Of a stretch of 6,730 nucleotides of DNA, positions 6,421 to 6,730 are shown piece by piece. The stretch spans positions 1 to 6,730 of the forward strand of contig JACMPS010000398.1 of the NCBI GenBank assembly GCA_014377395.1. The letters are read 5' to 3'. The notes beneath the pieces were generated by a model. The model was not told where the DNA came from. It worked only from the letters and a program-made list of their open reading frames with translations, and did not search any database. Every line of letters starts with the position of its first letter. Within the stretch, counting starts at the first letter, position 1. The DNA comes from Chthonomonadaceae bacterium (GTDB lineage Bacteria > Armatimonadota > Chthonomonadetes > Chthonomonadales > Chthonomonadaceae). Position numbers and translations under genes: made by a program.

Positions 6421-6450
6421 AAATCGGATCAATGCGCTTTTAACATAATC

Positions 6451-6730
6451 TCAAGCCGCCTTGTCGTGCAGGTAGGATTCCAGATTAAAACGAAGGCGGG
6501 TGAACTCGTTGGTCAGACGAGTGGACAATTCCTGAGTAGGGGCAATGTCACCGGATTTCCCTGCCAGTTCCAACTCCGCAAGAAGCGTTGCCAGTTCCAC
6601 CGCACCAATCGTGCGGCAAGAACCCTTGAGCGCGTGGGCTTCCGCTTTCAGTGCCTGAGCGTCTCCCTGCGCGACGGCAGACCCGATTCGCGAAATCAGA
6701 TCGGGTGCCGTGCCGAGAAATTCTTCGAGA
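6451..6730 (-). CDS. HPt-domain phosphorelay protein, C-terminal fragment (possibly a hybrid histidine kinase)
   Basis: The last 92 residues of a protein whose start lies beyond the right edge, ending with TGA at 6453-6451. They form a histidine phosphotransfer domain: FLGTAPDLISRI, then an acidic turn AQGD, then AHALKGSCRTIGA, where the His (codon 6634-6636) should accept and donate phosphate, followed by the amphipathic helix VELATLLAELELAGKSGD and a final helix up to the C-terminus. HPt domains pass phosphate between REC domains, and the downstream gene encodes a REC protein on the same strand 114 nt away, so a shared phosphorelay is likely. The canonical KGSS is KGSC here, a mild change. 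HPt at the extreme C-terminus is typical of hybrid sensor kinases, but a stand-alone HPt protein is also possible because the rest is not visible. Confidence 0.88.
   Translation of the reverse strand, partial: LEEFLGTAPDLISRIGSAVAQGDAQALKAEAHALKGSCRTIGAVELATLLAELELAGKSGDIAPTQELSTRLTNEFTRLRFNLESYLHDKAA

Larger units (their letters stand above)
6337..6450 (-). other. Leader between the HPt gene and the response-regulator gene
   Basis: These 114 bp follow the HPt stop and precede the response-regulator ATG on the same strand. They hold a strong hairpin (6399-6420), a possible 13-codon ORF (6343-6384) and a small palindrome, GCGT/ACGC (6337-6340 with 6345-6348), between AAGGG and the ATG. No confident promoter is visible, so co-transcription and separate transcription are both possible. 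Confidence 0.5.

Noticed and set aside
1..6730. CRISPR array, tRNA, insertion sequence or phage genes
   Set aside because: No regularly spaced direct repeats, no tRNA-like cloverleaf and no transposase or phage motifs were seen.

Overview
The window looks like a moderate-GC chromosomal segment from an environmental diderm-type bacterium. It carries an exported metalloprotease with a signal peptide, a lipoprotein solute-binding protein, and multi-domain c-di-GMP signalling. The protease family (DUF5117/DUF4953 type) and the RbsB/RbsC-like pair would fit Armatimonadota, Acidobacteriota, Planctomycetota or similar groups. I cannot fix the phylum from the sequence alone, and there is no rRNA, tRNA or phage/IS marker.

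Layout. (1) From the left edge to 1995, minus strand: a large zinc-dependent metalloprotease, cut at its C-terminus by the window edge, starting with TTG behind a strong Shine-Dalgarno. (2) 1996-2263: divergent intergenic region that must hold the promoters of both flanking transcription units. (3) 2264-3352 and 3339-4379, plus strand: an overlapping two-gene unit for an RbsB-like lipoprotein and an RbsC-like permease. The ATPase gene normally found with them is absent on both sides. (4) 4380-4587: a convergent, palindrome-rich spacer ending in a C-rich/G-rich hairpin. (5) 4588-6336, minus strand: a 582-residue REC / coiled-coil / GGDEF / HD-GYP response regulator. (6) 6337-6450: a leader region with a second C-rich/G-rich hairpin and a possible 13-codon upstream ORF. 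(7) 6451 to the right edge, minus strand: the C-terminal HPt domain of a truncated phosphorelay protein.

How it fits together. The HPt protein and the downstream response regulator lie in the same direction and are probably parts of one phosphorelay: HPt histidine to REC Asp51, which would control c-di-GMP turnover. The GGDEF half looks catalytically complete with an inhibitory site. The HD-GYP half keeps HD and GYP but seems to have replaced three usual metal-ligand positions. The protease and the ABC importer share a divergent control region, but nothing seen proves a functional link.

No wholly new system is evident. The points most worth a second look are the altered HD-GYP metal site, the two similar hairpins flanking the response-regulator gene, the missing ATPase gene, and the possible leader ORF.
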